From Alteromonadaceae bacterium XY-R5 (GTDB lineage: Bacteria; Pseudomonadota; Gammaproteobacteria; Enterobacterales; Alteromonadaceae): a stretch of DNA of 64,000 bases. Both the position numbers and the translations under genes were made by a program. Positions within the stretch are counted from its first letter, which is position 1. The number at the start of each line of letters is the position of its first letter. The notes under the pieces are model-generated. The model saw nothing but the letters and a program-made list of their open reading frames with translations, was not told the DNA's origin and did not search any database. The DNA is taken from contig LXWE01000001.1 of the NCBI GenBank assembly GCA_001660395.1, positions 496,001 through 560,000 on the forward strand, in the 5' to 3' direction. Positions 46,108 through 54,119 of this stretch are shown here, piece by piece.

Positions 46108-46434
46108 AGTTTATAAAAACATGTAGCTGTACCACTGACTCACAGTTTTCCTTCTTTAGTGCTATTTATGCCTTATGACATACCCCGCGAGCGAGAAACA
46201 TGGCTCACTTTGGCCTCTGCAATTAACGGCATATTGATGGGCACGGGGCGCATCATTTTTACCGCCAAATCGACTGTGTACCGCACAGCCAGTGACTGAG
46301 TCTAATACTGTGGCAGCAAAACCACAGTGCACGCGTCCATGGGATTGCAGTGTATCTCTTTCGCCTGCAGCCCAGAGTGGCCGATCCTTGAGTTGCTGTC
46401 AGTTCGAATATGCCCTTGGTTTCGAAAATACCGG

Positions 46435-46497
46435 GCGGTGCTGTGTCACTGGGCCTTAAACATGACCCAGCTGTTGTTGCTTACCTGGCCGATGAGT
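46435..46497 (+). repeat. 63-bp direct repeat, right copy (orphan CPBP gene end)
   Basis: Same orientation as the copy at 42851. In frame it reads AVLCHWALNMTQLLLLTWPM followed by S-N and a TAA stop, so the reading frame and a stop codon are preserved but the body of the gene is missing. It lies 34 bp before the 3' end of the LysR gene. Confidence 0.95.
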
Positions 46498-46531
46498 AAC
46501 TAAGACCGCAGCAAGGTAGATGAGCAGCCGT

Positions 46532-47416
46532 TTAAGGGTTCAGTCTGGCCTGGGCCAGCTCAATGAGCCGTGCCAGGGCCGGATTACTGTTATCACTGCG
46601 CCAGACCAAGACATAATCGACTCTGGGTGCCTTGGGAATGTCGCGAAATACTACATTGGCCGGGCTGGCCTTTTTCACCGCCTCGGGTACTAAGGCTATC
46701 CCCAGTTCCTCGGCCACAAAGCTGACAATACTTTGCTGCAACTGGGTTTCCAGAACCACCCTTGGCGTAAATCCGGCCTGAATACAATACTCGTCAACCG
46801 CCCCACGCAGCTCAGGCGCCACCTCTTTGGGCGTGGCGATCAGTGGCTGCTGATCTAAATCTTTGGCTCGTATGTTTTTAGCCGTTGCCAGGGGGTGAGT
46901 AAGGGGCACCACCAACGCCAGCTTTTCCTGGCCTATGTTTAACTGCTCTATGCCAGTTACCGGCCCAGGTTTAAGCATAATGGCGGCATCAAAATCGCCT
47001 TTTTGTACCCGTTTGAGTAAATCCGCAGGGATCACTTCCTGCAAGCGTAACGACACCTGCGGATACTGCTGCATAAAGGCTTTTGTCAGGCCCGGCACCA
47101 CATTATAAGCGGCGTGCATCATAAAGCCGATGGCCAGGCTTCCCGATTTCCCTTCGGCTACGTGCTGTGCATTGCGACAGGCTTGGGCTAAACCGGCGAG
47201 CAGGCCTTTGGCATCCTGATAAAACTGCTCCCCCGCCGCCGTCAGACTGACGCCCTTCGGATGGCGGATAAAAAGGGCAACGCCCAGCTCCTGCTCTAAC
47301 AGACTGATCTGACGGCTTAAGGGTGGCTGACTCAGGTGCAGTAATTCCGCCGCTTTACCCACATGCTGGGTTTCGGCCACAGTGACAAAATAGTTAAGCT
47401 GGCGAATATCGATCAT
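46532..47416 (-). CDS. LysR-family transcriptional regulator
   Basis: 294 residues. The N-terminal winged helix shows MIDIRQLNYFVTVAE, then VGKAAELLHLSQPPLSRQIS and LEQELGVALFIRHPKGVSLT. The effector domain (about 90-290) includes LAIGFMMHAAYNVVPGL and FDAAIMLKPGP, close to the BenM/CatM-like group that responds to aromatic acids. It is divergent from an AEC transporter gene and overlaps a candidate LysR box, so it most likely controls that transporter. Confidence 0.95.
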   Translation of the reverse strand: MIDIRQLNYFVTVAETQHVGKAAELLHLSQPPLSRQISLLEQELGVALFIRHPKGVSLTAAGEQFYQDAKGLLAGLAQACRNAQHVAEGKSGSLAIGFMMHAAYNVVPGLTKAFMQQYPQVSLRLQEVIPADLLKRVQKGDFDAAIMLKPGPVTGIEQLNIGQEKLALVVPLTHPLATAKNIRAKDLDQQPLIATPKEVAPELRGAVDEYCIQAGFTPRVVLETQLQQSIVSFVAEELGIALVPEAVKKASPANVVFRDIPKAPRVDYVLVWRSDNSNPALARLIELAQARLNP

Positions 47417-47466
47417 GATACAAAAAAGGTATGGAGATACTGTTTATTATATATTGGATTGTATCA
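47416..47466. promoter_or_regulatory. Candidate LysR binding region in the LysR/AEC gap
   Basis: A T-N11-A box, ATAC-N7-GTAT, spans 47418-47432; ATAC recurs at 47437. Perfect inverted arms TGATACAA (47416-47423) and TTGTATCA (47459-47466) enclose it. The clustering of ATAC/GTAT in the 96-bp divergent gap fits a LysR regulatory plus activation site. The left arm overlaps the regulator's start codon, which suggests autorepression. Confidence 0.5.
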
Positions 47467-47512
47467 AAGCAGGGAGATAGGCTGTAGCCTGATTTTCATC
47501 AGAGAAATACCC

Positions 47513-48466
47513 GTGCTATCGACCTTTTCAGTGATTTTACCCGTGTTCCTGCTAATTTTGTGCGGCTGGCTGCTACGCAAAGGTGGCTGGGTTGGCGCCA
47601 GTGCCTGTGCTGAACTGAACAAATTTGTGGTGCTACTGGCGTTGCCTGCCCTGCTGTTCGACATAGTCGCGAAGGCGAACTGGCAAAGCCTGTGGCAACC
47701 GGATTTTATCGGCTGCTTTATCCTCGCGACCTTTGCCATTTTTATCTTCTGTATTCTGCTGCAATGGCGCCAGCCTGGCTCACTGGCCGACAAAGCCCTG
47801 GATGGATTAAACAGCAGCTATGCCAACACCGGCTTTATGGGCTTTCCCCTGCTACTGACGCTGGCTGGCCAACACACGCAAACGCAGGTACTGATTGCCA
47901 CTCTGATCACCGTCAGTGTTTTGTTTGCCGTTGGCATAGTGTTAATTGAAATCGGTGTGCAGGCTCATGCACGCAAACAGGCCATGTTTGCCATGCTGAT
48001 AAAAAAGCTGGCTACCAATCCACTATTAGTGGCGCCTTGTCTGGGTCTGATCTTTCCTCTGCTACAGCTTCCTATGCCAGCTGCGCTGGATTCCGCTCTG
48101 TCATTACTGGGTGGTGCGGCGGCCCCCTGCGCTTTAGTGACCATTGGCCTGTTTTTGGGCGGCCGCGCCAAAAGCCCGGAGGGCTTATCTGGCCATAGCC
48201 TGTTGCTGGTTGCGGCAAAACTGCTGCTGCATCCGCTGCTGGCACTGCTACTGGCGCATTATGTGTTTGCACTTGCGCCGCTGGCGACGTTTGCTGTGGT
48301 GGTGCTGGCAGCTTTGCCCACGGGCACTGGGCCTTTTATGCTGGCGGAGTATTATCAGCGTGATGCCAAACGCACTTCGGATGTGATTTTAGTCTCTACC
48401 CTGCTGTCACCGATTAGCCTGGCGTTATTATTGATGTGGCTGACACCTCTGGTGCCAGCCAGCTAA
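47513..48466 (+). CDS. AEC-family (auxin efflux carrier-like) transporter
   Basis: 317 residues from the GTG at 47513; the frame continues upstream to 47363 but that part overlaps the divergent LysR gene and lacks membrane character. Ten membrane helices in the 5+5 arrangement of the BART superfamily: the first begins STFSVILPVFLLILCGWLLR, and the motif NSSYANTGFMGFPLLL is the family's conserved helix. Bacterial members move dicarboxylates such as malate or malonate, or act as permeases for organic acids. The divergent LysR regulator probably controls it. Confidence 0.92.
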   Translation: MLSTFSVILPVFLLILCGWLLRKGGWVGASACAELNKFVVLLALPALLFDIVAKANWQSLWQPDFIGCFILATFAIFIFCILLQWRQPGSLADKALDGLNSSYANTGFMGFPLLLTLAGQHTQTQVLIATLITVSVLFAVGIVLIEIGVQAHARKQAMFAMLIKKLATNPLLVAPCLGLIFPLLQLPMPAALDSALSLLGGAAAPCALVTIGLFLGGRAKSPEGLSGHSLLLVAAKLLLHPLLALLLAHYVFALAPLATFAVVVLAALPTGTGPFMLAEYYQRDAKRTSDVILVSTLLSPISLALLLMWLTPLVPAS

Positions 48467-48491
48467 TCAATAAGAGTTCTCGCAGTGGCTT

Positions 48492-49022
48492 TTACTGTGC
48501 TTTTCGCTCGCGCGTATGATTGAACATAGCGGTTTCCTTTGTCTCAGTGGTATCAACAGATTTTTGAAGATCTTTCTCGACTTTTAACCACAAAACGTTC
48601 AGCTCAGGATTCGCTTCAAGAAAATTTTTCACCGCGTTCATTTGCATAAAACAGGGCGCACACCATTCGGCCCAGTATTCGACGAAGACAAACTGGTAAG
48701 CGGAAATATCAGCCTGATAAGGTTCTTTGCTGGCAGGGATTAAAAACGTCCAGGGGATCTCACTATAGTACTCGCCAATAGGTTCAGGCGCAGAGGTTAC
48801 CTCTGCCAATACCTGTTCAAAATCCTCACGAAAGCCTTTTGCGCTATAGATACTTTCGCCACTGGCGTCGTATATCTCAAACCCGGGCAAGGCAAATTCC
48901 ATTTTATTTTTCGGCGTTAAGTGCTGCCTTAAGGTATTGTAATCAATGTAAAGATCCACAGGGTCTGCCCATGCATTACCGACACATAAAATCCCCATTA
49001 AAGACATGATCCAATTGCGCAT
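48492..49022 (-). CDS. Periplasmic thioredoxin-like protein
   Basis: 176 residues with a signal peptide (cleavage near AWA, 19) and a perfect AGGAGG 4 nt before the ATG. The redox motif WAEWCAPC has C121 and C124. The 100 residues before it (PGFEIYDASGESIYSAKG, then FEQVLAEV) are not typical of thioredoxins and may be a docking or substrate part. The C-terminus after the Trx core is short. It would act as a thiol-disulfide reductase or reducing chaperone in the periplasm. Convergent with the AEC gene. Confidence 0.83.
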   Translation of the reverse strand: MRNWIMSLMGILCVGNAWADPVDLYIDYNTLRQHLTPKNKMEFALPGFEIYDASGESIYSAKGFREDFEQVLAEVTSAPEPIGEYYSEIPWTFLIPASKEPYQADISAYQFVFVEYWAEWCAPCFMQMNAVKNFLEANPELNVLWLKVEKDLQKSVDTTETKETAMFNHTRERKAQ

Positions 49023-49198
49023 TATTCCTCCTGAACGTTAACCAGTCGTCACACCATTCTCCTAAGCACACATGCTTATCATCAGGGTGACACTTTCCAA
49101 TAAGGGTAAAATAAAAACCCTAAACGTTTATACGCCATAGCATTGGAACATGGAAGTGAAGTGTTTAATTTTTATACAAAAAAGAGTTTTCTAAAGCA

Positions 49199-50350
49199 CT
49201 ACGACTGGGTAAAAAACGCCAGTAAACCGTGAGGGGCTGACTCGCCATAACAAAGCCGAAAGATCTCCTCTGCATCCTGATAGGCCACCTGATTACGCAC
49301 GAACATATCGCTTTCATATTGCCTCAACGCCTCATCCAAAGCCTGCGGATGCTGACGAATGGCAGTAGCCAGCAGCATGGCATCCTGCATGGCTAAATTA
49401 ACGCCCTCGCCGGAAGGTACCATCAGATGAGCCGCATCTCCCAACAGGGTGATACCGGCCTGATGTTGCCATTGATGGTTATCGGGTAACGCATAAATGG
49501 GGCGCACGACTAAAGGCAGGTCATTATGCTGAATAAAAGCAGTTAGCGGCTCAGCCCAGCCATCAAACTCGGCCAGCAGCGCCGCCTGTAATTGCGGTTG
49601 ATCGTCAGCTTTATCCTCGAGCCAGTCCAATGGCTTTTTGATCGCGATATAACCATGCAGCACATTGCCAGGCTCACGATGCGCAGTGATCCCCTTAAAA
49701 GGCTGCAAGGCATACAACGCACCGCTACCGACGCATACCGTCGTTTGTGCATGCGCCTGTTCACAGTTAAGCAAAAAGGATTCAATAAACATGGTGCCGG
49801 AATAGGCCGGACTCGCGTCACTTAGCAACTTACGTACCTTCGACCAGGCACCGTCTGCCCCCACCAGTAACTCACATTCGACACTGTCACCGTTGCCAAA
49901 CGTGACCCGATGGCGATTATTTTCCAGCCGCGATACCACTTCCACTTTGTATCCCCACTGCACTGTGTCTGTGGGCAGTGCATCAAGGAGTAACTGACGC
50001 AAGTCACCGCGTTTAATCTCCGGGCGAACCTCACTGCCATCATCTTCTTCGGCAAACAACACCTTACCGTCAGAATCGACAATCCGTGCCGCCTGACCAC
50101 CCGCATGCACTTTATCTAAAAAGGCCTGATGCAATCCGGCCCGCTTGAGCGCCTCTTGCCCCGTGGCCTGATGAATATCCAGCATGCCGCCCTGCACTCG
50201 AGATTGTGGCGATGCTTCAGCCTCGAATACCTTGCAGCTCATTCCCTGCTGGGAGAGCAGTCTGGCCAGGGTTAGTCCCCCAGGGCCGGCCCCAATGATC
50301 ACCACCTGTGGATGATGTTTATTTACTGATTTTACTGATGACATACTCAT
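49199..50350 (-). CDS. FAD-dependent monooxygenase, TetX-like family
   Basis: 383 residues. The FAD-binding GAGPGGLTLARLL is at about 20-32. GGMLDIHQATGQEALKRAGL and KRGDLRQLLLDALP correspond closely to segments of the flavin monooxygenase TetX. VGADGAWSKVRKLL is the DG motif and LLGDAAHLMVPSGEGVNLAM the second FAD motif. It hydroxylates a small aromatic or polyketide-like molecule. Similarity to TetX does not by itself show tetracycline inactivation; many environmental relatives do not. It is divergent from a TetR regulator with a perfect inverted repeat between them. Confidence 0.9.
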   Translation of the reverse strand: MSMSSVKSVNKHHPQVVIIGAGPGGLTLARLLSQQGMSCKVFEAEASPQSRVQGGMLDIHQATGQEALKRAGLHQAFLDKVHAGGQAARIVDSDGKVLFAEEDDGSEVRPEIKRGDLRQLLLDALPTDTVQWGYKVEVVSRLENNRHRVTFGNGDSVECELLVGADGAWSKVRKLLSDASPAYSGTMFIESFLLNCEQAHAQTTVCVGSGALYALQPFKGITAHREPGNVLHGYIAIKKPLDWLEDKADDQPQLQAALLAEFDGWAEPLTAFIQHNDLPLVVRPIYALPDNHQWQHQAGITLLGDAAHLMVPSGEGVNLAMQDAMLLATAIRQHPQALDEALRQYESDMFVRNQVAYQDAEEIFRLCYGESAPHGLLAFFTQS

Positions 50351-50374
50351 TGCTCATAGTTTGCACACAAAAAG

Positions 50375-50404
50375 TTTATTGACTAAAAAATTTAAGTCAA
50401 TAAA
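50375..50404. promoter_or_regulatory. TetR-type operator in the monooxygenase/TetR gap
   Basis: Perfect 10-bp arms TTTATTGACT (50375-50384) and AGTCAATAAA (50395-50404) are separated by 10 bp, in the 89-bp gap between the divergent genes. The TTGACT of the left arm resembles a -35 element, so bound regulator would block transcription. Confidence 0.75.
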
Positions 50405-50439
50405 ATAATTTCAAGCAAAGAGAGTGAGGAGTCGCGTCA

Positions 50440-51000
50440 GTGGGACTACGAGAACAGAAAAAGCAGCAAACCCGTAAACACATCTCGGATTTAGCCACCC
50501 GACTTTTTATCGAACGCGGTTATCAAGCAGTCACAACGGCTGAAATAGCCCAACTGGCGGGCGTATCAGCACCCACCCTTTTTAATTATTTCGCCAGTAA
50601 AGAAGCTCTGGTGTTTGACGAAGATGCTGAGCGCGAAGCGCAGTTGCTTGCGGCTGTATTGGAACGTCCTGAAGGCGTGGGGATATTAGAAGCATTGCGA
50701 CACTATGCCCTGAACAATCCGGCGTTTCAGCCTGAGCATAGCCAGGAGTTAGCCGCCTTTCGACAATTAGTGGTGAATACACCGGAGCTGGCAGAGTACG
50801 AACGTAGAATGTCGATGCGCTACGCCAGTTCGTTAGCCTCGGTTATCCTGCAACAGAGTCACACCCCAACAACTGCAATTCAGGCCGAGGCGATTGCCCA
50901 CTTTGTACTGGATGCGTTTTACCGTGCCAGCAATTCAGAGCAGCCTGAACACACGCTAACATCCCTGTTTAATCTGCTTACAAATCAATGGCGAGGTTAA
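50440..51000 (+). CDS. TetR-family transcriptional regulator
   Basis: 186 residues from a GTG with GGAG 9 nt upstream. The N-terminal helix-turn-helix is YQAVTTAEIAQLAGVSAPTL followed by FNYFASKEALVF. The C-terminal ligand domain is not assignable by eye. It most likely represses the divergent flavin monooxygenase gene, and itself, through the inverted repeat at 50375-50404. The carboxylesterase gene follows 63 bp downstream and is probably in the same regulon. Confidence 0.95.
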   Translation: MGLREQKKQQTRKHISDLATRLFIERGYQAVTTAEIAQLAGVSAPTLFNYFASKEALVFDEDAEREAQLLAAVLERPEGVGILEALRHYALNNPAFQPEHSQELAAFRQLVVNTPELAEYERRMSMRYASSLASVILQQSHTPTTAIQAEAIAHFVLDAFYRASNSEQPEHTLTSLFNLLTNQWRG

Positions 51001-51063
51001 TAAGTAATCGTCCCCTTATTGCGCAATAATGCCTGCTGCGTTGCAATAAATAGGGACATTTAC

Positions 51064-52578
51064 ATGGGCGTTAATTTTTCTCGCTGGCTACTGTCGTTAC
51101 TTTACCTCACATCGGTGCCCGTCTTTGCACAAGCATCGCAAGATGCCACTGAAAAGATGAACCTGAATCCGCACGTGACCATAGCGCAAGGAACGCTGGA
51201 TGGCGTGCAATCGGCAAGTGTCCTTTCTTTCAAAGGCATCCCTTACGCACAACCACCGGTAGGCAAATTACGCTGGGCTCCGCCGCAACCACTTGCCCCT
51301 TCAATGCAGATGCAACCCGCCAAAACCTATGGCGCATCCTGCCCGCAGCGAAATAAAAAGGCTACCCGCGAGGATTGTCTGTATCTCAACGTATTTAGTC
51401 CAATTGCACACACTACGGCAGCTTTGCCGGTGCTGGTGTGGATCCATGGCGGTGGGTATGTCGGCGGCAGTGGCAATTTGAGCGACGATGCCATTCGCCA
51501 TCTGGTTGGCCAGAACATGCTACTGGTATCATTCAATTATCGTTTAGGCGCCTTAGGCATTTTCGCGCCTGAGCAACTTAAGACGCCCAGCGGCAATAAT
51601 TTTGCGCTGATGGATATGGTTGCGGCCCTTAAGTGGGTGCAACAGAACATTGCCGCCTTTGGCGGTGATCCCAACCGAGTCACTATTGCCGGAGGTTCTG
51701 CTGGCGGCATGGCAGTGCAGTTATTAATGGCCACGCCTGATAGTAACGGCCTGTTTCAACGCGCCATTTCCCAAAGTGGGTACGGTGCCTGGCCTTTGCC
51801 CAGAACATCCAATGTAACGACATTAGCGGGTAGCCCAAGCGCCAACGCCATTGCGGACGGTATTATCCATCGCGCCAGTCAAACCTCGCAGACAGCCACA
51901 GACGCCAGGGCGTTATATGCACTGAATGCCAGTGATCTGGTCAATGCCGTATCCGGCTTTCATCTGCCGATTGTCGATGGCATCACCCTGCCAGAAGAAC
52001 CCGCGGTGATGTTTCTGCGTGGTCAGCAGCACCCTGTCGCCTATATCAGCGGCGGAAATAGTTATGATGGTAGTGTCTATCCTTATTCAGGTGTGCCAGC
52101 GGCAAAGCTGACTGATTTAGTCGCAGACCTTGTACCAAACGTGAGCCAGACCTATCAATTACAGCAGCCCGGCTTTGATTCCTTAAGCTATCAGCACCTT
52201 TTCGGCGATTTACGCTACCTGTTAGCCGGCGCCATTACCTCAGGGGCGATGCAAACAGCACATACGCCCGGTTACCGTTACTTTTTTGCTCACAGTAACG
52301 ATGCCCGCGGCGCTCATCATGGGGCTGAAGTAGATGCCCTCTTCCACCCCGCCAATTCACAGGCTATTGCAATGATGCAGGGTTACTGGCGTCATTTTAT
52401 TGAATCGGGCAATCCTAATAGTGAAGATTTACCGGAGTGGCAGCCGGTGAACAGCCAGCAGCAAAACTGGCTGGTGATTGATAACAGCATTCATGCTGAA
52501 CCCCAGATTCGCCCACAAAAACTGACCTTGCTAAAACAGGCGTATCTGCACCGTGTCTCATCCTTACTCGGCAATTAA
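51064..52578 (+). CDS. Secreted type-B carboxylesterase
   Basis: 504 residues from the ATG at 51064, with AGGGA upstream; the longer frame from 51019 adds 15 unconvincing residues. A signal peptide (cleavage near VFAQA, 24) predicts export. The alpha/beta-hydrolase core shows FKGIPYAQPPVGKLRW, EDCLYLNVFSP, the oxyanion stretch VWIHGGGYVGGSG, the nucleophile elbow GGSAGGMA and the catalytic His region GAHHGAEVD. The GGSAGG elbow (GxSxG) is intact. It hydrolyses carboxylic esters, possibly a precursor of the monooxygenase substrate encoded by the divergent gene. Confidence 0.93.
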   Translation: MGVNFSRWLLSLLYLTSVPVFAQASQDATEKMNLNPHVTIAQGTLDGVQSASVLSFKGIPYAQPPVGKLRWAPPQPLAPSMQMQPAKTYGASCPQRNKKATREDCLYLNVFSPIAHTTAALPVLVWIHGGGYVGGSGNLSDDAIRHLVGQNMLLVSFNYRLGALGIFAPEQLKTPSGNNFALMDMVAALKWVQQNIAAFGGDPNRVTIAGGSAGGMAVQLLMATPDSNGLFQRAISQSGYGAWPLPRTSNVTTLAGSPSANAIADGIIHRASQTSQTATDARALYALNASDLVNAVSGFHLPIVDGITLPEEPAVMFLRGQQHPVAYISGGNSYDGSVYPYSGVPAAKLTDLVADLVPNVSQTYQLQQPGFDSLSYQHLFGDLRYLLAGAITSGAMQTAHTPGYRYFFAHSNDARGAHHGAEVDALFHPANSQAIAMMQGYWRHFIESGNPNSEDLPEWQPVNSQQQNWLVIDNSIHAEPQIRPQKLTLLKQAYLHRVSSLLGN

Positions 52579-52740
52579 GTTTATTTAAAACAGCGAAATA
52601 ATCGGTGCAACACAAGCCGGTCGGCGCTGGAACCTGGATTTTATGACCCGGCCCATTTCAGCCATGCCTTCTGTGATCTTGGCGGTGATATGCCGTCCGA
52701 TTACCGCCAGCGCAAGTTGTCGCAAATTTACAAGGCAAAA
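52579..52740 (+). pseudogene. Remnant of an AraC-family regulator C-terminus
   Basis: In frame with, and directly after, the esterase stop codon, the sequence reads ALEPGFYDPAHFSHAF and then GGDMPSDYRQRK. This is the second helix-turn-helix signature of AraC regulators (GFxDxSHFSRAFRRxxGxSPSxYR). No N-terminal part, start codon or remaining domain exists, so only about 45 codons of a lost gene survive. The frame runs on to a TGA at 52804 inside the next gene. Identified by motif reading only. Confidence 0.6.
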
Positions 52741-52793
52741 AGCTCAACACTAGCCACAATAAAAGCAGTTAAAAAAACAATCCGGAGTTTGTC

Positions 52794-53708
52794 ATGTCTA
52801 CCCTGAAATCCCTGCTGGGCGCCATCGTTCTGTTGACCGGCTTTGCCAGTCAGGCCGCCCTACCCGATTACAAAACCGTGCCGTTACAACAATTCGGCTC
52901 AGACAAACAGTTACAGCTTGGCCAGCTCGACCCCAACAAACCGTTGTACGTAAAGTTATGGGCCAGTTGGTGCAAGCCCTGTATGGAGCAAATGCCGCAT
53001 TTTGAGCAGTTGTACAAAGACTACGGCGATAAGGTGAATTTTGTCGCGGTGAATATCAATATCAATGAGCAGCCAGCCGAAGTGAACAAGGTGATCCAGC
53101 GCTTTGGCCTGACCATGCCGATATGGCTGGACCAGCAAGGTCAGCTGGCGTTAGCGCTGGGTCTGGTCGGCACGCCATTTTCGGTGCTGATGAACGGTCA
53201 GGGCCAGCAGGTGTACACCACCCATGAATCCGACGCCGCACTGGATGGTTTTATTCAGCGCTTGGCCAAAGGTCAGCAATTACCGCCTAAACCCGCCGAT
53301 AAAGTCAGCCCTGTGCAGCAGCAACAACAATTGGCGGCGGTCAGCCAGGGTGAACAGCTGTTGTTTATTACCGCCACCTGGTGTGACTGGTATCTGGCCG
53401 ATACCCGCCCTGCCATGGCGGCAAAGTGCAAACAAGCGCAGAGCGATCTCAATGCGCTGGCGGCCAAATTGCCGAAGGCCAACTGGCAAGGGCTGGTGAA
53501 CCACCTGTGGACGGACGACAAAGCGCTGGCCGATTTTAACAGCCAGTACCAGATGACAGTACCCTTTAGGATTGACCAGTACGGCGTAGTGTTTCAGCAC
53601 TTTAATGTGCGCAGTATTCCGGTGTTGCTGAAGCTGAAAGACGGCAAAGTTCTGGCGCAGATTGACGATTTTTCTGACCAGGCCAAAGTGCTGCAGCAAC
53701 TGCAATAA
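52794..53708 (+). CDS. Tandem thioredoxin-like periplasmic protein (TlpA-like plus degenerate second domain)
   Basis: 304 residues with a signal peptide (cleavage near SQA, 21). The first domain (about 25-155) is a TlpA/redoxin-type thioredoxin with WASWCKPCMEQM (C60, C63) and GTPFSVLMN with the cis-Pro. The second (about 185-304) looks like another thioredoxin fold with FITATWCDWYLADT, in which the second active-site Cys is replaced by Tyr (C197, Y200), and an extra C212. It would act in periplasmic thiol chemistry; the second domain may bind rather than reduce. GGAG precedes the start. Monocistronic, ending before a hairpin at 53750. Confidence 0.88.
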   Translation: MSTLKSLLGAIVLLTGFASQAALPDYKTVPLQQFGSDKQLQLGQLDPNKPLYVKLWASWCKPCMEQMPHFEQLYKDYGDKVNFVAVNININEQPAEVNKVIQRFGLTMPIWLDQQGQLALALGLVGTPFSVLMNGQGQQVYTTHESDAALDGFIQRLAKGQQLPPKPADKVSPVQQQQQLAAVSQGEQLLFITATWCDWYLADTRPAMAAKCKQAQSDLNALAAKLPKANWQGLVNHLWTDDKALADFNSQYQMTVPFRIDQYGVVFQHFNVRSIPVLLKLKDGKVLAQIDDFSDQAKVLQQLQ

Positions 53709-53749
53709 CAACAGTGGCCTGCCACCAGGCTTAGGTCACCATCCAATTG

Positions 53750-53770
53750 TCCGGCACAGCAGGTGCCGGA
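53750..53770 (+). terminator. Stem-loop after the tandem thioredoxin gene
   Basis: TCCGGCAC (53750-53757) pairs with GTGCCGGA (53763-53770) around a 5-nt loop, followed by TTCACCTTTTCTTC, a moderate U-rich tail. Confidence 0.6.
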
Positions 53771-53917
53771 TTCACCTTTTCTTCAGCATCTATCCTGCCT
53801 AGGCTTCAATGGCTAAAAAGGTGTAAGCACCAAAAACCCCCATCAGCAGAACAGGCTAATCTTAGATAACACCTTTCACGGTGAACGTCAGATCCGCCTC
53901 AACAAATTACCTTTATG

Positions 53918-53933
53918 TAAACAGGCCTGTTTA
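53918..53933. repeat. 16-bp perfect palindrome
   Basis: TAAACAGGCCTGTTTA is fully self-complementary. It lies 50 bp upstream of the LacI-type operator. It could be a second regulator site or a transcription-stopping cruciform; it differs from the CGAACGTTCG operator. Confidence 0.55.
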
Positions 53934-53982
53934 AGCAGGCTATCAAGATTACCTGGCAACCAGGTTTGTTTTAAACAGCAAA

Positions 53983-54005
53983 CTAATCCGAACGTTCGTA
54001 TTGAG
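53983..54005. promoter_or_regulatory. LacI-type operator of the first GH5 gene
   Basis: Core CGAACGTTCG (53989-53998) is a perfect 10-bp palindrome with central CG, flanked by CTAATC on the left and TATT on the right. It lies 115 bp before the GH5 start. The site at 61249-61270, read on the other strand, is nearly identical. Confidence 0.75.
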
Positions 54006-54119
54006 CCTGCATCCGCCCATCCGAACATAACATCCTCACGCATTTGTTAATTTTATGTAACTCCACCTTCGCTATGGGTGGAGTGCAACCTGATAAGCAA
54101 CTTACTTAAAGGGATACAC

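Larger units (their letters stand above)
46073..46531. other. Intergenic scar between the oxygenase gene and the LysR gene
   Basis: 459 bp holding a terminator-like hairpin (46084-46107), a 43-codon ATG frame (46168-46299, MPYDIPRERETWLTLASAIN) with no recognised homology, a 7-bp stem ACTGTGG/CCACAGT at 46307-46328, and the right 63-bp repeat. The part between the hairpin and the repeat does not resemble CPBP coding sequence, so only the gene's last 63 bp are duplicated. Confidence 0.5.
53709..54119. other. Regulatory region upstream of the first GH5 gene
   Basis: 411 bp without a gene. In order it contains a terminator hairpin (53750-53770), a 16-bp perfect palindrome (53918-53933), a 6-bp stem ACCTGG/CCAGGT (53951-53965), the LacI-type operator (53983-54005) and, after it, the promoter/leader of the GH5 gene, where AAAGGG precedes the start codon. 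Confidence 0.6.

Noticed and set aside
46168-46299. 43-codon ATG frame in the scar region
   Set aside because: No ribosome-binding site and no recognisable homology; could be chance in non-coding DNA.
46380-46430. TTCGAA-containing stretch resembling a tRNA T-arm near the right repeat
   Set aside because: No acceptor stem or anticodon arm can be folded around it, so it is not a tRNA or tRNA-derived attachment site.
49199-50350. Calling the flavin monooxygenase a tetracycline resistance enzyme
   Set aside because: The motif similarity is at family level; substrate-binding residues cannot be assessed by eye and the environmental relatives have varied substrates.
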